Source: Candidatus Nitrospira nitrificans (GTDB lineage: Bacteria > Nitrospirota > Nitrospiria > Nitrospirales > Nitrospiraceae). Taken from it: 64,000 nucleotides of DNA. The notes beneath the pieces were generated by a model. It was not told where the DNA came from, made no database searches, and worked only from the letters and a program-made list of their open reading frames with translations. Shown here in pieces: positions 8,262-16,642 of the stretch; the stretch's first letter is position 1; every line of letters begins with the position of its first letter. The stretch covers positions 124,001 to 188,000 of the forward strand of contig NZ_CZPZ01000023.1 of the NCBI RefSeq assembly GCF_001458775.1, written 5' to 3'. The position numbers and the translations under genes are program-made.

Positions 8262-8350
8262 CGGGAAACGTGAAACGTGAAATGTGAAAGGAATCCGGGG
8301 CGGTTTAGAGACACTTGTTTCTCGCCTCAACTTTTCACTTCTCACGCGTC
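8262..8350. repeat. Imperfect inverted repeat of GTGAAA-type motifs
   Basis: The first arm holds tandem GTGAAACGTGAAATGTGAAA-like units (from about 8266). The second arm, TTTTCACTTCTCACGCGTCAC (about 8332-8352), is roughly its complement. It fills much of the 349-bp gap between the divergent membrane peptide and Usp genes and resembles other GTGAA/TTCAC intergenic repeats in this window (31500s, 36560s, 40170s). The rest of the gap (8351-8560) holds no gene I can support. Confidence 0.45.
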
Positions 8351-8560
8351 ACATCCTATGGCGCCTTCTGCCACAGGGAGCGAATGGCTGCTGTAGCAGG
8401 GAGCCCCTGCTTCCAGACGTGGCTCCATAGCCAGTAGCTGATCACGAAAGGAACCAACTGCAAATCAGTGGTTTCTCCAACCTCTTCATTATCTCCGGAA
8501 GCTCTTCGTGGGTGGCATCGCCCTTGCTCAAGCTCAAATCGTAGGTCAGGAGGATCGTGC

Positions 8561-9064
8561 ATGGAATATGAGAGAGATCTCTTCAAGGCCATTCTGGTTC
8601 CTGTGGACTTCTCCCCCTGTTCAGACGAAGCATTCAGGGTTGCCTGTCAGGTCGCGCGGCTGTGTGGGGCGAGACTGCTTGTTCTGCACGTGATCGACAC
8701 CAGCGCGCTTGCCGCATTCAATCGATTGGGTTTGCTGGCTGTTCCGTCCGATGCCGCGCCACAGCGCCGCCGTTTACGCCATCATGCGCGTCTAAACGTG
8801 AGGCAGTTGTTGGAGTCGAAAGTAGCCCTGGATGTGAAGATCACACGCCTGATCGTGGAGGGAGCGCCCTTTGTCGAGATCGCCAAAGTTGCGCGCACGG
8901 GGGATATCGATCTGGTCGTGATCGGAAGTTACGGCGGCCGGTCCGGCAGCGTGGACAAGATTTTCTTCGGCAGCACGGCGGAAAAAGTCGTTCGCACGGC
9001 CGGATGTCCCGTCTTGACCGTGCCGCTTCCCACATCCGCCCCACGGCAAAAATCAACGCGTTGA
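8561..9064 (+). CDS. Universal stress protein, single UspA domain
   Basis: A 167-residue Usp. The start ATG at 8561 has AGGAGG 7-8 bp upstream; an in-frame ATG at 8468 would add a non-conserved 31-residue extension. The core begins FKAILVPVDFS and the ATP-loop region reads IGSYGGRSGSVDKIFFGSTAE. The spacing between the first glycines and the final GS is two residues longer than the GxxGx9GS of the other Usps here, so nucleotide binding may be altered. It is followed by a cupredoxin gene 24 bp later, which suggests one transcription unit (8561-10467). Confidence 0.9.
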   Translation: MEYERDLFKAILVPVDFSPCSDEAFRVACQVARLCGARLLVLHVIDTSALAAFNRLGLLAVPSDAAPQRRRLRHHARLNVRQLLESKVALDVKITRLIVEGAPFVEIAKVARTGDIDLVVIGSYGGRSGSVDKIFFGSTAEKVVRTAGCPVLTVPLPTSAPRQKSTR

Positions 9065-9088
9065 CGAACAGAGAGAGGAGAGCATGAT

Positions 9089-9514
9089 ATGAGAGGAAAT
9101 CAGGTTCGGTGGCGGAGCGTGGGGATGGTTCTATCCATGACGTGTCTGGCCTGGATCTATGGCGCAACCCTGCTGGCGCAATCGGAACAAACGGTGGAGG
9201 TGACGATCAAGGATTTTCGTTTCGTGACGAAGCAAAGCTCGTTGCGCTTGGGGTTTCCCACGGTCATCAAGGTGCGGAATGAAGACGCGGAGCGACATGA
9301 TTTCAGCTCGACCATGTTCGAAGGGATTCCGACGCAGATTGAAAAAGACGGGGTGATCGTGTATGGACGCGGGGTGGGGGGTGTCTTTCTCGATCCGAAA
9401 CGGGACGCCACGATCCGATTCGACATGACGCGACCAGGCAGGCACGTCTTTCGATGCTCGATTCACCCGACGATGAGCGGAGAGTTGCTTCTATTGAACG
9501 CAGAGGCGGTGTGA
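9089..9514 (+). CDS. Secreted cupredoxin-like copper protein
   Basis: The 141-residue product has an N-terminal signal peptide (SVGMVLSMTCLAWIYGATLLAQ). The mature domain has a cupredoxin beta fold with the ligand set RHDF (His near residue 72) and C-S-I-H-P-T-M near residues 125-131, that is Cys, His and Met in the usual CxxHxxM arrangement. It should bind one type-1 copper and act in periplasmic electron transfer. It starts with ATG after GAGAGGAGAG. Its last codon GTG-A overlaps the next Usp start, which points to translational coupling, an unusual pairing of a periplasmic protein with a cytoplasmic Usp. Confidence 0.82.
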   Translation: MRGNQVRWRSVGMVLSMTCLAWIYGATLLAQSEQTVEVTIKDFRFVTKQSSLRLGFPTVIKVRNEDAERHDFSSTMFEGIPTQIEKDGVIVYGRGVGGVFLDPKRDATIRFDMTRPGRHVFRCSIHPTMSGELLLLNAEAV

Positions 9515-10467
9515 CTGTGCCTGCAGGGGGATTGAGCATTCTCTTTGCCACCGACGGGTCACAGGGATCGGCGCGGGCAGAGGCCTATGCCTGTGCGCTC
9601 GCCCGATCGTGGGGGGCCTCGCTGACCGTGATGAGCGTGCTGGAGTTTCCGCCGGGGATGAACCCGGACTATGCGGTGAATCGATTGTACCTCGATGAAT
9701 TGATGCAGGAAACAACGACCAGACTGGTGGATGTCACAGCACGGGCGCGTAGCCTCGGGCTATCAGTCCGGTCGCGCATCGCAACCGGAATCCCGAGTAA
9801 AGAAGTCATAGCCGTCGCAGGGGCTGAAGAAGCGGATCTGATCGTGGTTGGAACGAGAGGCAAGACCGGTCTTGAGCACGTTTTGCTGGGAAGCACCGCT
9901 GAGCGAATCATTCGGACGGCGCCCTGCGCCGTGTTGACGGTCCCGGCGGCGAAAGAGCGGGCAGAGGACAATCTGAAAGTCTCGGTCACGAGAATGCTCG
10001 TGCCCGTCGATTTCTCAGAGTGCTCTCTTGGCGCGCTGGAATATGGAGCGTTGATCGCGCAACGGGCGAACCTCTCCATGACGCTTCTTCACGTACTCGA
10101 ACCGGTGTCGTACGGGTTGGACTTTACGCTGCCCCATATGGCCCAGCGGGAATCGAGCAAGACAGCCATCACGAAACGGTTATCGGATCTCGTCTCCGCG
10201 CTCACGTCCCTCGGTCTTGCGTCCGACTGCCGGATGGCGGGGGGGCTGCCGGTCGATTCCATCCTTGATGCGGCTCGAGCTCAATCGGTTGACATGATTG
10301 TGATGGGGACGCATGGCCGCCGGGGGTTGTCTCATGCGTTGTTCGGCAGTGTCGCGGAGTCCGTCCTGCGGAGATCCTCGTGCCCTGTTCTCACCGTGCG
10401 GAGCCCGAAGTTCCCGCCAGACCATCGTCGTGTCTTCTCGGGACTATCAATGCCGACCAATGTTTAA
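9511..10467 (+). CDS. Universal stress protein, two UspA domains
   Basis: 318 residues with two Usp domains. Signatures are GTRGKTGLEHVLLGS near residue 130 and GTHGRRGLSHALFGS near 285. The start is placed at the GTG overlapping the cupredoxin stop (GTGA, a 4-bp overlap), because the domain begins LSILFATDGS only eight residues later; the ATG at 9454 lies well inside the upstream gene and would be an unlikely start. A DUF2934 gene begins 15 bp after its stop, so the operon continues. Confidence 0.88.
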   Translation: MTVPAGGLSILFATDGSQGSARAEAYACALARSWGASLTVMSVLEFPPGMNPDYAVNRLYLDELMQETTTRLVDVTARARSLGLSVRSRIATGIPSKEVIAVAGAEEADLIVVGTRGKTGLEHVLLGSTAERIIRTAPCAVLTVPAAKERAEDNLKVSVTRMLVPVDFSECSLGALEYGALIAQRANLSMTLLHVLEPVSYGLDFTLPHMAQRESSKTAITKRLSDLVSALTSLGLASDCRMAGGLPVDSILDAARAQSVDMIVMGTHGRRGLSHALFGSVAESVLRRSSCPVLTVRSPKFPPDHRRVFSGLSMPTNV

Positions 10468-10481
10468 CCCAGGAGCAAGTC

Positions 10482-10706
10482 ATGCGAACGCGAAAAACAA
10501 CAACCGGTAAAGCGAAAGGCCGAGTCGCCCCCAAGATCGGTCGAGCCGCGAAACCCATTGAACGACCGGACGGCATGTGGGAACGGATCTCGCAGAAAGC
10601 GTATGAATTGTGGGAACGGCGCGGCCGTCAAGAGGGCAACGCGTTTCGAGACTGGCTTGATGCCGAGGCAATCGTCATGGAAGAAATACATGAAGCTCGC
10701 GAGTGA
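10482..10706 (+). CDS. DUF2934 domain protein
   Basis: A 74-residue protein with a basic N-terminus (RTRKTTTGKAKGRVAP) and a C-terminal half MWERISQKAYELWERRGRQEGN then DWLDAEAIV, the pattern of DUF2934 (helical, with conserved AYELWExRG and DWLxAE). Function is unknown; it is often found next to stress genes. AGGAG lies 7 bp before its ATG. Its end overlaps the start of the next gene by 17 bp, so translation is probably coupled. Confidence 0.8.
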   Translation: MRTRKTTTGKAKGRVAPKIGRAAKPIERPDGMWERISQKAYELWERRGRQEGNAFRDWLDAEAIVMEEIHEARE

Positions 10707-12081
10707 ACAAGCAACGGGGTTCTGGACTCCCCGGCCCGCGCCTCTTGACGCGCTCCTCGCGCGCTTGGAACGCCTCTCCCTCAAGCCTGAATTTCGAATG
10801 CAACGCGAGGTGGCCTACGCACGCGCGCTCAACTCGTATTTGGAAGGCGGAGCAGGGCGAATCGTCGCGCCGCTGGAGCAGGAAGTGGAACTCGCGAAAC
10901 TGTACCTCTTCTGCGACTACTATCCTGAAGACGGGCAATTGACGCTGATCGAACAGTTGCGGGACGTCATCACCGAACATATCCCCGAAGAGGAGCGCCG
11001 GTGGCTCGATCCCTTGAAACATTCTTATCTCGACATGCTGGAACCGACCTCCCCGCCGAGGCCCGGGGAACAGCTCACCGTGCGATCGCTCGGAGATCGA
11101 ACCGCATTTGTGGTTCCCGGTCATGAATCCATCAGCGACCTTGCGGCCGGCCAGGTGTTGCTGACCCGCCTCGTCGTCGCTCCGGACGGCGGCGGATCAG
11201 GCAACGCGGTGTGGGCGGGCTGCGGAATCGTCTTGTCTCAGGCCGATGCGAAGGCGCTGATCGAGATGACCGCGGAATGGCGCCGAGACATGGAGATGAC
11301 CACCGGATCCTTTGCGTTAGGGGAGTGGAGGGAGTTTACCAAGCGTTTCGGGTATATGTTTCTCTGGGCATTCGCGCGGCTCCGCACGGACGCGTTGGTG
11401 GACGCCGTCGTCCATATTCGTTATCGCCGCCCCGATGGCCGGCCCTATCTCTATGCGGTGGCCCTGTACGATCACCATGAGTATCGGTTCTTCGGCGATG
11501 GGTTGTCCGAGATGAGCGAGTTTGCATCAGAGCAGGTGGCGCCGCAGTCCGGCGGACAAGGCCAGAGCGACGAAATCCCTCCGGCTCGCACATGGGTCCA
11601 GCGGGATTTGAGCGGCGGGACCGACGCGATCGTCGCGAAGGTGACACTGACGTCGTCTCAGCTCATCGTGGAATGCGATAGCCCGGCGCGACTCGACCAA
11701 ATCAAGCATCGACTCGCGGCCTCTTTTGGATTCTCACTGCATTTCCGCAGTGAGACGCTCGTGCCACCCGCGCGGAAATTATCGATAGCCGAACTCATGT
11801 CCGATGAGCCGCCGCCGGTGGTCGTGCCGCCGGAGGAAGACCGGACGCTGCTCAACCAATTCCTGGAAAAAGCCTACTTGGAATGGTCGGATCAGCCCCA
11901 CCTCGCGCTCGGCGGGCAGACGCCACGCCATGCCGCCGCATCCGCCGCCACGCGCGGCAAGGTCGGTGCCCTCATTGATGAAATGGCCCAGCATGATCCG
12001 GGCCGTCAGCGATGTGGCCGACCGGCGTTCGAGTACAACCGTCTTCGCGCCCATGTGGGCCTGGAAGACCTGCCGGAGTAA
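10690..12081 (+). CDS. Conserved hypothetical protein, 463 aa
   Basis: No family recognised. The chosen start (ATG at 10690, with GGAAG upstream) overlaps DUF2934 by 17 bp; the longer frame from 10558 lies in the DUF2934 gene and looks like a shadow. The sequence is soluble-looking, with no signal or membrane segment, acidic, and has a proline-rich stretch SDEPPPVVVPPEED near residue 375. The C-terminus holds a helical region. It sits between stress genes and phosphofructokinase, so a role in the same response is possible but is inference only. Confidence 0.7.
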   Translation: MKLASEQATGFWTPRPAPLDALLARLERLSLKPEFRMQREVAYARALNSYLEGGAGRIVAPLEQEVELAKLYLFCDYYPEDGQLTLIEQLRDVITEHIPEEERRWLDPLKHSYLDMLEPTSPPRPGEQLTVRSLGDRTAFVVPGHESISDLAAGQVLLTRLVVAPDGGGSGNAVWAGCGIVLSQADAKALIEMTAEWRRDMEMTTGSFALGEWREFTKRFGYMFLWAFARLRTDALVDAVVHIRYRRPDGRPYLYAVALYDHHEYRFFGDGLSEMSEFASEQVAPQSGGQGQSDEIPPARTWVQRDLSGGTDAIVAKVTLTSSQLIVECDSPARLDQIKHRLAASFGFSLHFRSETLVPPARKLSIAELMSDEPPPVVVPPEEDRTLLNQFLEKAYLEWSDQPHLALGGQTPRHAAASAATRGKVGALIDEMAQHDPGRQRCGRPAFEYNRLRAHVGLEDLPE

Positions 12082-12186
12082 TTCAAGCCGTACCCCTTGC
12101 CTCTCGACGAGATGGAGTATACAACCATGCCGCAGATCATGAAAAAGCCGGGAGACCGGTGGAACCCTCTGTAGGGAGAGCAATCG

Positions 12187-13434
12187 ATGACGGATCAGCG
12201 AACGACGGTCGGCATTCTTGTCGGCGGCGGGCCCGCGCCCGGAATCAATAGCGTGATCAACGCGGCGACGATCCGCAGCATCCTCGGCGGCGCGGATGTG
12301 CTCGGAATCATCGATGGGTTCAAATGGCTCATGGAAGGGGGCACGGGACAGGTCCGGCCGCTGTCGATCGAAGACGTCAGCCGGATCCATTTTCGAGGAG
12401 GGTCCTACCTGGGTACGTCGCGCGCGAACCCGACGAAAAGTACAGAGCTGCTCGACAATGTCTTGTTCGGACTGTCGAGCCTCGGAATCACTCGGTTGGT
12501 GACAATCGGCGGAGACGACACCGCGTTTTCAGCGATGAAGTTGGAGGAACGGTCTAACGGTCGACTACAAGTCGTCCATGTTCCCAAGACGATCGACAAC
12601 GACCTGGATCTTCCTTTTGGAATTCCGACGTTCGGGTTTCAAACGGCCCGTCACATCGGCGTTGAAATCGTGAAGAATCTCATGGTCGATGCCCGCGCCA
12701 CAACGCGGTGGTATTTGGTCGTGACCATGGGGCGCAAGGCCGGCCACCTGGCCTTGGGCATCGGCAAGGCGGCCGGCGCCACCCTGACGATCGTTCCGGA
12801 GGAGTTTCGAGACCGGCCGGTCGGACTTCAATGGGTCGTGGATCTCTTGATGGGAGCCATAATCAAGCGGCTTGAACATGGTCGGGCCGATGGAGTCGCG
12901 GTGCTGGCCGAAGGGCTGATCGAAATCATTGATCCTCGAGATCTTGGTGGATTAGAGCATGTCGAACGAGACGAACACGGCCATCTACGAATGAGCGAGA
13001 TAGACATCGGTGACGTGCTGCGGCGTGAGCTGACGAAGCAGCTCCGTCAGTTGGGGCTTGCCGTCAGTCTGGTGGCGAAGAACGTGGGGTATGAGCTCCG
13101 TTGCGCCGACCCAATTCCATACGATATCGAATACACGCGCGATCTCGGCTATTGCGCCGCTCAGTACCTGCTCGACGGCGGGACATCGGCCATGGTCTCG
13201 ATTCAAAACGGACGGTTCACTCCGATCCCATTCACGCAGATGGTGGATTCCTCCACCGGACGGACCAAAGTGAGGATGGTGGATATCGAATCCCAGTCCT
13301 ACCAGATCGCCCGGCAATACATGATTCGACTCACGGAAGCCGACGTGAACAATCAGGACGCGCTGGGCCGCTATGCCGCTTTGACAGGCCTGTCTCCGGA
13401 GGCGTTTCGAGAACGGTTCGGCACCGTCTGTTGA
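12187..13434 (+). CDS. 6-phosphofructokinase family, PPi-type active-site residues
   Basis: 415 residues with the PFK fold. The N-terminal nucleotide loop is ILVGGGPAPGINSVI. The motif GGDDTAFSA near residue 110 and PKTIDNDLDLP near 135 carry Asp and Lys where ATP-dependent enzymes have Gly (GGDGS, PGTIDND). That Asp/Lys pair is a known marker of pyrophosphate-dependent PFK, so the enzyme probably phosphorylates fructose-6-phosphate with PPi, reversibly. MGRKAGHLALGIG and the C-terminal regions are intact. ATG follows GGGAGAGC. Lying in a Usp cluster, it would allow glycolysis or gluconeogenesis when ATP is short. PPi use is inference from two residues. Confidence 0.88.
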   Translation: MTDQRTTVGILVGGGPAPGINSVINAATIRSILGGADVLGIIDGFKWLMEGGTGQVRPLSIEDVSRIHFRGGSYLGTSRANPTKSTELLDNVLFGLSSLGITRLVTIGGDDTAFSAMKLEERSNGRLQVVHVPKTIDNDLDLPFGIPTFGFQTARHIGVEIVKNLMVDARATTRWYLVVTMGRKAGHLALGIGKAAGATLTIVPEEFRDRPVGLQWVVDLLMGAIIKRLEHGRADGVAVLAEGLIEIIDPRDLGGLEHVERDEHGHLRMSEIDIGDVLRRELTKQLRQLGLAVSLVAKNVGYELRCADPIPYDIEYTRDLGYCAAQYLLDGGTSAMVSIQNGRFTPIPFTQMVDSSTGRTKVRMVDIESQSYQIARQYMIRLTEADVNNQDALGRYAALTGLSPEAFRERFGTVC

Positions 13435-13447
13435 ACAACATGGATCG

Positions 13448-13639
13448 AGCCCACATTATTCATGAACACTTCGGCTGCAATCGCCGATCCGCTGTTCCGA
13501 CGAGCCTGCGGCTGGCGGGCTCGTCCCTCGGACCCTCGACGTACTGCACGAGTATGCCTCAGGTCCTCTGGGCTCCGCGCGCCGGTCTCACGACGCGGCT
13601 TGGCGATTTCGCGACGAACTGTCATGAATAATGTGGGCT
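13448..13639. mobile_element. MITE-like element with perfect 18-bp terminal inverted repeats
   Basis: AGCCCACATTATTCATGA at 13448-13465 and its exact complement at 13622-13639 bound a 192-bp segment with no ORF. The similarity of the arms continues inward imperfectly (TTCG and AATCGCC blocks), giving about 35 bp of repeat in all. It lies 13 bp after the phosphofructokinase stop and 26 bp before the next Usp start. A non-autonomous transposon is the likely reading; the parent family is not identified and no clear target duplication is seen. Confidence 0.65.
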
Positions 13640-13665
13640 AACTCGTCGAACAAAGGATATCCGAT

Positions 13666-14523
13666 ATGAAGATTCTCGCGGCAACTGATGGATCGAAACA
13701 TGGCAAGTGGGCGATCGAATGGTTGGCGGCAATGCCGTTCGCGGTGCAGCCGGTCGTGCGTGTGCTGCATGTCGTCGATGTGGCGAGCCTTCGGGCTCCC
13801 TTCCTGATCCAACCGATGATCGTCGGGACTGAACGGTACATTCAGTCCGAAGTCAAGCGGATGGAAGCGGCGGCCAAGTCCACCCAAAAAGAGTCGGAGG
13901 GTTTGTTGTCGACGCTCGGCTTGAGCGGGACCGTGACGACCGACCAGGGCGGGGTGGCAGCCACGATTATGAAGCATGCGCAGCGTGGGGTCGGACTCCT
14001 GTCGATCGGGGCTCGAGGCTTGGATGCCTTGGATCGATTCATGCTGGGGAGCATTTCGAATCATGCCATCCACCATGCTCCTTGCTCGGTACTGGTGGTG
14101 AAAGAGTCCCCTCGCCCCGTCCGGCATATGATGCTGGCAGTCGATGGGTCCGCTGCGTCGAATAAGGCGGTCAAGTTTCTTCTTCGCACAGTCAATCCGA
14201 TACCTGATGGTCCGGATCGCGAACCGGTCATGGTGACCGTGATGCACGCGGTGCCCTACTTTAAGTATCCGGAAGTGAAAGAAACCGGGAAAACACTGGT
14301 GCAGCGCTACGGAGATAAGCTTGCGAAATCAGGCTTCCAGATACGTGAAGCCTTACGGCTGGGGAAATCGGCGGACGAAATTCTAGCCGTGGCCAAAAAA
14401 GAGAAGGTCGATCTCATTGTAACCGGAGCGAAAGGGTTGGGTGCGATCCGCCGCGTGCTGCTTGGCAGCGTGTCAACCCGGGTGGTGCAGCATGCCCACT
14501 GTGGAGTGCTGGTGGTCCGCTGA
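13666..14523 (+). CDS. Universal stress protein, two UspA domains
   Basis: 285 residues with two Usp domains and signatures GARGLDALDRFMLGS near residue 125 and GAKGLGAIRRVLLGS near 265. It begins with ATG after AAAGGATAT. The N-terminus MKILAATDGSKHG and second domain start MLAVDGSAASNK are standard. It is the fourth Usp gene here. It is downstream of the MITE-like element, which could carry or disrupt promoter signals for it, and 105 bp before the MarR gene on the same strand. Confidence 0.92.
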   Translation: MKILAATDGSKHGKWAIEWLAAMPFAVQPVVRVLHVVDVASLRAPFLIQPMIVGTERYIQSEVKRMEAAAKSTQKESEGLLSTLGLSGTVTTDQGGVAATIMKHAQRGVGLLSIGARGLDALDRFMLGSISNHAIHHAPCSVLVVKESPRPVRHMMLAVDGSAASNKAVKFLLRTVNPIPDGPDREPVMVTVMHAVPYFKYPEVKETGKTLVQRYGDKLAKSGFQIREALRLGKSADEILAVAKKEKVDLIVTGAKGLGAIRRVLLGSVSTRVVQHAHCGVLVVR

Positions 14524-14628
14524 ACATCAAAAGTAGGGGGTGGCCCATGGCGGGCCGAACAGGCTTGACGGACGGGAAGAAGGCGCAATAGACTGACACC
14601 CTCTCGGGTCAACAAGAGAGGAAAACGT

Positions 14629-15309
14629 ATGACCGCCTTAATGAAGATCGATCAAGAGTCGCTCCCAGATCGTTTGGTGACAGGGCTTTCAAAAATCGGG
14701 CTGGCGATGAAGAGCCGTGCCTGGCGGCGGAAGGGACGGCAAGGCATTGGTCCCTTGCAAATCCAAGTGCTGACATTTCTCCGCTCTCGGCCGAATCATT
14801 CGGCTACCGTCTCGACGATTGCCCGTGAACTCTCGGTGAAGCTGCCGACTGCTTCTGAAGTCATCCGGACGCTCGAGGGTAAGCGATTGGTCCGCCGGCG
14901 CCGTCGGGAGATCGATAACCGCGTCGTGACGGTTCACCTCACGTCCCTTGGGGCGAAGGCAGGTCATGTGGAAAACCGATGGCCCGAGATTCTGGCCTCT
15001 GCGACCGAGAATTTGTCGGTGCAGGAGCAGGTCGCTCTTCTTGGCTCGCTCGTGAAGTTGATTCGCGCGCTTCAATTGCAAGGAGAAATTCCCATTGCGC
15101 GCATGTGCGTCTCCTGCGAGCATTTCCGCCCGCATGCCTATGCGGGATCGGACCAGCCGCATCATTGCGACTTCTATAATGTTGCGTTCGGAGATCGAGC
15201 CTTCCGCCTTGATTGCCCTGAGTACGTGGAAGCCCTGGCGGAAGATCCGAGCAAAAAGACTGATTCTCGCACAGCTGAGACCATGGCCCAAGGCTTAGCG
15301 GCCGGTTGA
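14629..15309 (+). CDS. MarR-family regulator with a Cys/His-rich C-terminal domain
   Basis: 226 residues. Residues 25-150 form a MarR winged helix (HTH region ATVSTIARELSVKLPTASEV; wing GKRLVRRRRREID). The tail, residues 160-205, has CVSCEHFRP, then HHCDFYN, and ends RLDCPEY, with four Cys and several His. This combination is known from MarR proteins with a metal- or Fe-S-binding tail, so DNA binding could respond to redox or metal state. The target is unknown, but the adjacent Usp gene is a candidate. The last 15 bp overlap the convergent lipoprotein gene. Confidence 0.85.
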   Translation: MTALMKIDQESLPDRLVTGLSKIGLAMKSRAWRRKGRQGIGPLQIQVLTFLRSRPNHSATVSTIARELSVKLPTASEVIRTLEGKRLVRRRRREIDNRVVTVHLTSLGAKAGHVENRWPEILASATENLSVQEQVALLGSLVKLIRALQLQGEIPIARMCVSCEHFRPHAYAGSDQPHHCDFYNVAFGDRAFRLDCPEYVEALAEDPSKKTDSRTAETMAQGLAAG

Positions 15310-15891
15310 CGGCGTATCCTTATCATGGGACGGTCTCTGTAACGGCTGCTCTGTTCGCCCGAGGTAGATTGCTCCGTCCTCCTCGATCTGTCTCATTAAG
15401 TCTTCCAATGCTCCCCGGAGCGCGGTTTCAATGGGGTCGCGGTCCGATGCTGTGACCCACCGCGCTGATGATCCCGCTGCCGTGTGCTCGGCACGATAGG
15501 ATTTGATAAGCCGGGCGTCTTCGCTGACCTCTGCCTGTAACAGGATTCGATAATGATAGAGGCCGCTGCGAGATGTCAGTCTCAATTTCGTGGCCACACG
15601 AAGCGTCAAGTCGGCTGGGTCAGGCGAGACTGAAGTGAAAGTGCCTCGTTGTTGCAGGTATCGGAAGACCGCCTGTTTCAGGTCAAGATGCGACCATTCG
15701 AGCAAAGCGATGCCTGGCCGATGGTCCGCGCCTTCCATCGCAATCGGACTGATCACGGGCTGAACGGTTCGATGGATAGTGATGGACGACACGCCGATGG
15801 GAAGAGGCCGCACTTGGATCCGATGGACACATCCCGCCTCTGCAACGCAGAGGACCAGTAGGAGCATGGTGAACGGTATCGAGTGGGTCAT
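15295..15891 (-). CDS. Hypothetical lipoprotein, 198 aa
   Basis: The N-terminus MTHSIPFTMLLLVLCVAEAGCVHR has a lipoprotein signal with a Cys after AEAG, so the mature protein should be lipidated and anchored in a membrane. The frame begins at TTG 15900, but the ATG at 15891 is preferred. The rest resembles no family I can name. A middle segment LTLRVATKLRLTSR looks beta-rich. It overlaps the convergent MarR gene by 15 bp. It is on the same strand as the lipoprotein at 15949-16440, which ends 57 bp before its start, so they may be co-transcribed. Confidence 0.75.
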   Translation of the reverse strand: MTHSIPFTMLLLVLCVAEAGCVHRIQVRPLPIGVSSITIHRTVQPVISPIAMEGADHRPGIALLEWSHLDLKQAVFRYLQQRGTFTSVSPDPADLTLRVATKLRLTSRSGLYHYRILLQAEVSEDARLIKSYRAEHTAAGSSARWVTASDRDPIETALRGALEDLMRQIEEDGAIYLGRTEQPLQRPSHDKDTPSTGR

Positions 15892-15948
15892 TCGAATCAA
15901 GGGATGGCCGTCGTCAAGGCCTCCTCATAGCGCGCTCATTCGCAACGA

Positions 15949-16440
15949 TCAGCGAGTCGAGTCGGGAGAGGGCTCTGACAGCATCTCCAAGTCTTTCAAC
16001 GCTCGAGCAGCCTGTTCTTGGTAGGTCCGTTCCGTCGGATCGGTGTAGGTATCGACCACACGTTGATAGGATGCACGGGCTTTCTCCGGCTGCTGCTTGA
16101 TCGCGAAATATTGTCCCAACGCAATCCAGTTCTGAGCGGCCGTTCCTCGAGCCGTTTTCATCAGCGCGAACTCCCGCTCGACCTGCGACGTCCCCTGCAA
16201 CCGACCCTGTTTCCTGACGGTGTCCGCCATCTGGTCGGCCATGGCTTCGATCTGTTCGTTTTCATGAACCGCCGCGGCCACTCGATTGGCCTTCAGGTGC
16301 GTGTAGAAGGTCTCGACGTGGTCCTTCATGACCTCCGCTCGTCGTTGATAGGTGTCTGTCGCGCAACCGGCCAGAAGGAGGACAAACAATGAGATGGCAC
16401 CTGTCGTTCGGTAGAAGACGTGGCGACTGGAAATCTTCAT
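15949..16440 (-). CDS. Hypothetical lipoprotein, TPR-like, 163 aa
   Basis: ATG at 16440 follows AGAGGAACCAT. The leader SSRHVFYRTTGAISLFVLLLAGC is a lipoprotein signal with the lipobox LAGC. The mature protein is helical, with an IALGQYFAIKQQPEKARASYQ segment that looks like one TPR-like helix pair near residues 105-130. It is divergent to the rubrerythrin gene 202 bp away. No specific function can be assigned. The frame upstream to 16533 is without support. Confidence 0.75.
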   Translation of the reverse strand: MKISSRHVFYRTTGAISLFVLLLAGCATDTYQRRAEVMKDHVETFYTHLKANRVAAAVHENEQIEAMADQMADTVRKQGRLQGTSQVEREFALMKTARGTAAQNWIALGQYFAIKQQPEKARASYQRVVDTYTDPTERTYQEQAARALKDLEMLSEPSPDSTR

Positions 16441-16541
16441 ATGGTTCCTCTGCGGATAAGAGTCCTCGTATGTCTGCCCTGCGAGAGTGTAACATACCTC
16501 AGCCGCGCGAACACGAACTGGACCGGGTGGCACGAAGCCCC

Positions 16542-16571
16542 TTGAACCTCCGACGACGGCTGCGCTATCTT
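16542..16571 (+). promoter_or_regulatory. Candidate promoter for the rubrerythrin gene
   Basis: TTGAAC (16542-16547) and TATCTT (16566-16571) are 18 bp apart, about 70 bp before the rubrerythrin ATG. Five of six and four of six bases match the sigma-70 consensus. No operator is obvious. Confidence 0.3.
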
Positions 16572-16642
16572 AGTTGCCGGTTTGCTAGCGATGAAATCTC
16601 GGCGGGGGTAAGGGTGGGCCTTCGAACAACGAGGAGGATGAC

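Noticed and set aside
8356-8592. Minus-strand 78-codon frame in the gap before the Usp gene
   Set aside because: No ribosome site and no recognisable protein; it overlaps the Usp start and the repeat region.
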